Source: Gordius sp. MW1 | Lineage: Eukaryota; Nematomorpha; Gordioida; Gordea; Gordiidae | DNA length: 64,000 nt | Assembly (NCBI GenBank): GCA_964036665.1 | Contig: OZ038533.1 | Location: forward strand, 20,394,575-20,458,574 | Reading direction: 5' to 3' | Shown: positions 60,301 to 64,000 of the stretch, piece by piece | Numbering within the stretch: the first letter of the stretch is position 1 | Layout of the letters: each line of letters opens with the position of its first letter | Notes under the pieces: model-generated | Told to the model about the DNA's origin: nothing | Database searches by the model: none | Seen by the model: only the letters and a program-made list of their open reading frames with translations | Translations under genes and position numbers: made by a program

Positions 60301-61140
60301 TTGCTAGAACAATAAAATTTATTTTCGAAACTTCAAATTTATTTATAGTTTTTTTAGTCTGCACTTCCTATAGAAAATGTTTTCGTTATTAATTAATTAA
60401 TTCATATTTTTATATTGTCAATGAGATGTCATGTCCCGCTAAATTGTTAAAAAGTTTGTGTATTTTTAAAAAATATAAAAAATTGCCATTTGGATTTTTT
60501 AACACTTGTTTAATATTTTTAATAAACAGGAAAAATTTTTATTCCGTATATATTTTTTTTAAAGTCGAGACGAGACGAGAATTCTTGGCGAGACGAGACC
60601 GAGATCTTTTAGACCGAGACGAGACGAGTTCGAGATTTTCATGATCGCTCCCGTAACGAGACGAGATCGAAACACTAATCTCGTCTCGGTTTTTCGAGAC
60701 GAGACGAGACCAAGATTTTTCTCGGTTTTTCCGCATCACTAGAGGGGAAGCTGCAAATCTTTTTTTACATTTTATTTTCAATAAAAAATTAAAATTAAAC
60801 AACCAAAAAGTCGGGCCCGCTGCTGGGCCCACTCGGTCGTAAATTAAGATTTTAAAGTAAGCCTGGGCGATCATTTATATAGTTTACTCTTTTTCGTCAC
60901 TTTTTTATTTATACAAATTCTAGAAATATATCAAAATATTTCGAAAAAAGACAAAAATAATGCTTGAAATTTAAAATCGTCATTTTATTTTGGGCCCGGC
61001 AGTTCGGACAACATTAGCGAATTGGGCAATTAAAGGGTCTGGCCTTGGCGGACTATTTAGTTATCAAACGGTGATGGGTTCTAGCAGAAAGTTTTAGGCA
61101 AATATGATGAATGATAAAGGTGTTAATTCTGTACAGAATC
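57357..61140 (-). mobile_element. hAT-like element W, copy 2, split by a 3.3-kb insertion
   Basis: The left end CAAGCGCGTAGCTAG plus a G-run (57357-57397) and the right part 60742-61140 together match copy 1 at 194-644 in reverse complement. The sequence at 57398-60741 is an insertion that landed in the G-run. Copy 1 provides the empty-site comparison (CAGATTTCCCCCCCCCCTCG). Confidence 0.7.
57398..60741. mobile_element. TCTCG-rich hAT copy P1 with P2 nested inside
   Basis: P1 starts TAGTGTTTCGATC and ends CCGCATCACTA, the two end types seen on element Q (37771-40555). P2 (59049-60682, TAAGTGATGAGGAAAAACC to GATCGAAACACTA) is a second copy in opposite orientation lodged in P1's right subterminal CTCGTCTCG region. 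The two interiors are roughly 90% alike, so the locus is a 3.3-kb palindrome with its centre near 59050. Both copies lack a transposase. Confidence 0.75.
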
Positions 61141-61375
61141 AGGAACATTGTAATAAATAGTCATTTGATTTTTCATTTGCACAGCGCACCTGAAGTAGGA
61201 GAATTACCTATGATTCGTAATGTTGCCAATTCATTCCATCAATGTCTTGACATCTTATTTTTTGAATAAGCTTTCAATCTATTGAGTATGGAAAAACTAC
61301 TTGATGCATGTGGTGTTAAGAAGACAAAAAATGTGGTTAAAGCTTTTTGCCAAAAATTTAATTTATAGATATATA

Positions 61376-63659
61376 GATGGGCGTAGCCAGGTTTTGGATT
61401 AGGGGGTGGGGCAAAACCAGGTTTCTTTCAGAGGGGAGCCCGGGGGGAAGTATTACCCCCCCCCCCCCCCCCCGGAGAGTTTTGATTGAAGCATGAACTC
61501 AAGTTCCATCATGAAGTCACAAATTATATTAATAGGCTAAAATTGAAATTCAATAAATTATTTTAATTTATCAATAAAAAAAATATAAAATTGGCGAAAT
61601 TAAATTTTTTTTTAAAATAAGGTGGAAATTATTCATAGACATCATTTTTTAACATCTGTGAACCCTAATTTAAACGAGTTTTTAATAGGCATTTTTTAGA
61701 ATCTTGAAAGTTACAAAATATTTTTAATTAAAAAATATCAATAGGTAAATAAACATAAATAAATGCTTTTAGAATTATTAAATGACTATCTTACTTATAA
61801 ATTTAAAAAGAATTATTATTAATAATAGATTCTATTGTTTGTTTTTTATTGGTATAATATGCTTATTTTGAATTGCAGATGTCTGGTAAATGTAAAAGTA
61901 CTCTTTTACGCTACTTTAGTAAAAAGGAAAAGCCTAATAAAAAAGATGGTAAATATGATTTAATTTGGAATAATTTTAATTATGCAACAGGTGAAGATGT
62001 GAATAATTGTTCTGTAGAAATAACTCTGGTTTGTTCCATTCAATGTTATAATGAAAAGGATGGTATTTATAGTTATATTACTAATAAAATATTGGTCATT
62101 TTAAATGTATATTAACTAATGATAATATGCTTGCAAGCATATAAAAAGATCTTTTTTTGTCTAATCAATTGTATATTACGAAAAGGTGAGGATAATTCTG
62201 CGGAGAAACTGGTTTATTCCATAGATTGTCAAAATAAAAAAGATGGTATTTACATTTATACACACAAAATTATGTTAATAACTAATGATAATTATCTGTC
62301 ATGCATTTAAATTCTGATTTAATAAAATATCTTTTTTATCTATTTGATTTTGAATTAGAAAAAGGCGAGAAGAGATGTGTGGGGAATACTATGGGTATTT
62401 GTGTTTATATAAAATAAGGCATGAATATGTTTGTTTGTAATAGGAAAAGATGGAACTGAATTAAAAAAAACTCTTGTTTTATCCCTTACTATGGGAAATT
62501 ATGGTAATTATTTTTAAGAATTAGATATTTTAAATATATATAAGTTAAAGGCAGAGATTATTCTGCTTCCAGCAATGAAATTCACATGAACTCTGAAAGA
62601 GGCAAGAAAGATTTTGGTTTAATACAGAAGTATTATATATATTTTCATGTTTTGAGTCAAGATGAAAATTGTAATTCTGCTGGAGTGGGGAAAACTGTCT
62701 CTTCTTTTTCTTATGATAAAAATGATGGTAATTAAAATTATGCAAGTTGTTTTATTTTATTAATATATATTGATAAAGATAAGTGTATTGGCAGCTCACT
62801 AATTGTTCAGTCTCTGAAAGTGAAAAACATGGACAAAATTTAAAACTTAAACCATCATATAAATTTATGATTTCATGGACATCCAAATACAAATGGCTTA
62901 TTTTTGATAAAGCCTTAGGTGGGGCTTTATGCTCTGTCTGTTCTCTTTACAACAAAAAGGATTTATTTATTCAACAAAAAACAAGGGGTGTTCATTAATG
63001 TCCCGTTTACAAATTCAGAAAAGCGACAGGAGAAAGAGGAAAGCTATTAAAACATGAACGAAAACGATCTGAATACCATAGAAAGGCAATGGCCTTTGAA
63101 AATATACGCCATAAACACCAGCCGGCTCATACTATGCTTAATTTATCAATGTGATGCTGAAATTTCGGAAAATAAGCAAGCTATTAAAATATTGATGTGA
63201 AGTCTATACTTTCTAATCAAGGAAGATGTTTCTTATACAACAAAATATGAAACCATTATTAAAAATTTGATGGCCCCCTGCATTTCAGACTTAGCAAAAT
63301 GGTTACTACTGAAGAATATCTAGATACGGCGACGAAGGAGTATGCCTTTAAAAAACAAAGAAGAATTCGGTTACTTTCTTAAAGGAACACTTGCCCGTTA
63401 AAATATTACATGTATTTATTTAATGACGCGTATGTATCTATTTATATATCACTTATATCACCAATAAAAATCAGTAAATATTATAAAAAATGGTTTAGCA
63501 AAATTTTTAACCCCCCCCCCCCCCGGAGCATTTTTTCTGAAAGAAACCATGGGCAAAACGTTTAAAAGTCAATTAGGGAGGGGCAAAACATAATTTTTTT
63601 TAATTTTTAAGGGTTTTTGCACTGAGAAAATTTTTTTTCGCCCCCTGGCTACGCCCATG
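61376..63659 (+). mobile_element. hAT transposon L, coding copy of the GGGCGTAGCC family
   Basis: The ends are GATGGGCGTAGCCAGG and CCTGGCTACGCCCATG, with exact 8-bp duplication GATATATA at 61368-61375 and 63660-63667. At 2284 bp it is shorter than usual for hAT (2.5-5 kb). It carries the 5' half of a transposase gene, and its terminal sequences match MITEs D, G, H and J, so it is the best candidate for their parent. Poly-C/G runs lie near both ends. Confidence 0.93.
61879..63380 (+). pseudogene. TTF/DUF4371-type hAT transposase, N-terminal half, multi-exon
   Basis: It starts MSGKCKSTLLRYFSKKEK, the usual opening of this class. Exon-like blocks follow at 61991-62062 (72 nt), 62186-62245 (60), 62444-62503 (60) and 62551-62727 (177), each bounded by AG|G..ATG|GT, each a multiple of three and in phase 1; the first intron is 42 nt. 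From 62811 the frame reads SYKFMISWTSKYKWLIFDK, GALCSVCSLY, then KATGERGKLLKHERKRSEYH, the TTF-type zinc-binding domain. Later KEDVSYTTKYE appears. An in-frame TAA at 62996-62998 breaks the zinc domain, a TGA follows near 63152, the frame then shifts, and everything from the catalytic core onward is missing. It binds transposon ends in working relatives; this copy cannot encode a full enzyme. Confidence 0.8.
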
Positions 63660-63667
63660 GATATATA

Positions 63668-64000
63668 TAAATCTTTAAAATTATTTATAGGTGAGTCTTT
63701 TATCTGACTAAATATTTTATTTATATCAATTTTTTTTAAAATTCTTCCATCTATATCTTTGAACAAACACAAGGTATAGAGATTATTAATCAGTGGATTA
63801 AAAATTATATATATGGGATAGAATAAATAACCATAAATAATCTTTATTTTGATAGTCAATGATTAACAAGGTTTGGATATGCCTATGTTTTGTCTGTATA
63901 TGCTAAATTAACAACTTAAAAAAGAAACCACAATAATTATAACAATTGACATTGAGATATATGTATAAGAAATTAATTACTATATTAAACATAATCGCTT
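63668..64000. other. AT-rich stretch to the window end
   Basis: No gene is seen. The 96-codon minus ORF covering 63569-63859 is mainly the end of hAT element L. Confidence 0.5.

Overview
The window looks like nuclear DNA of a small invertebrate animal: about 70% A+T, with a few compact intron-bearing host genes in a large excess of transposons. Two genes are firmly recognisable once very short introns are removed: PRKRIP1 (14748-15546, minus) and mitochondrial single-stranded DNA-binding protein (43374-43966, plus). A third, a secreted von Willebrand factor A protein (31136-32854, minus), points to an animal. Most introns in the first two are 33-39 nt with GT..AG ends. Introns this short in an animal recall dicyemid mesozoans, but the window does not settle the lineage.

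Layout. 1-2.5 kb: hAT pieces and a 128-bp tandem array. 2.5-5.1 kb: AT-rich DNA with small hAT MITEs and a weak host-gene remnant. 5.17-9.52 kb: a 4.35-kb foldback element with 1.6-kb arms around tRNA-promoter-like tandem units, which continue to 10.07 kb. 11.4-14.3 kb: nested hAT elements. 14.6-16.6 kb: PRKRIP1 and an inverted copy of its 3' exons. 16.16-29.29 kb: a Gypsy-type LTR element holding a short LTR-only element (19.25-20.64 kb) and a second, younger Gypsy element (21.21-26.54 kb). 31.1-32.9 kb: the vWA gene. 36.1-42.8 kb: an old minus-strand Gypsy-type remnant split by a 2.8-kb hAT element. 43.1-46.3 kb: the densest host-gene island (mtSSB, two unrecognised micro-intron genes, one further candidate). 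46.9-49.1 kb: remnants of a hAT transposase and of a widespread invertebrate repeat protein. 49.4 kb: an unrecognised 178-codon ORF. 50.2-52.9 kb: MITE and tandem/SINE-like repeats. 53.6-55.8 kb: a decayed LINE. 57.4-60.7 kb: two copies of one hAT family in opposite orientation, one inside the other, forming a large palindrome inside another hAT element. 61.4-63.7 kb: a hAT copy with exact 8-bp target duplications and a recognisable transposase, the likely parent of many MITEs in the window.

The main points are (1) genes built with micro-introns that ordinary ORF calling breaks apart, (2) a hAT family with both a coding copy and its non-autonomous derivatives, whose transposase gene contains duplicated symmetric phase-1 exons, and (3) an inverted copy of PRKRIP1 exons carried inside an LTR next to the gene itself.
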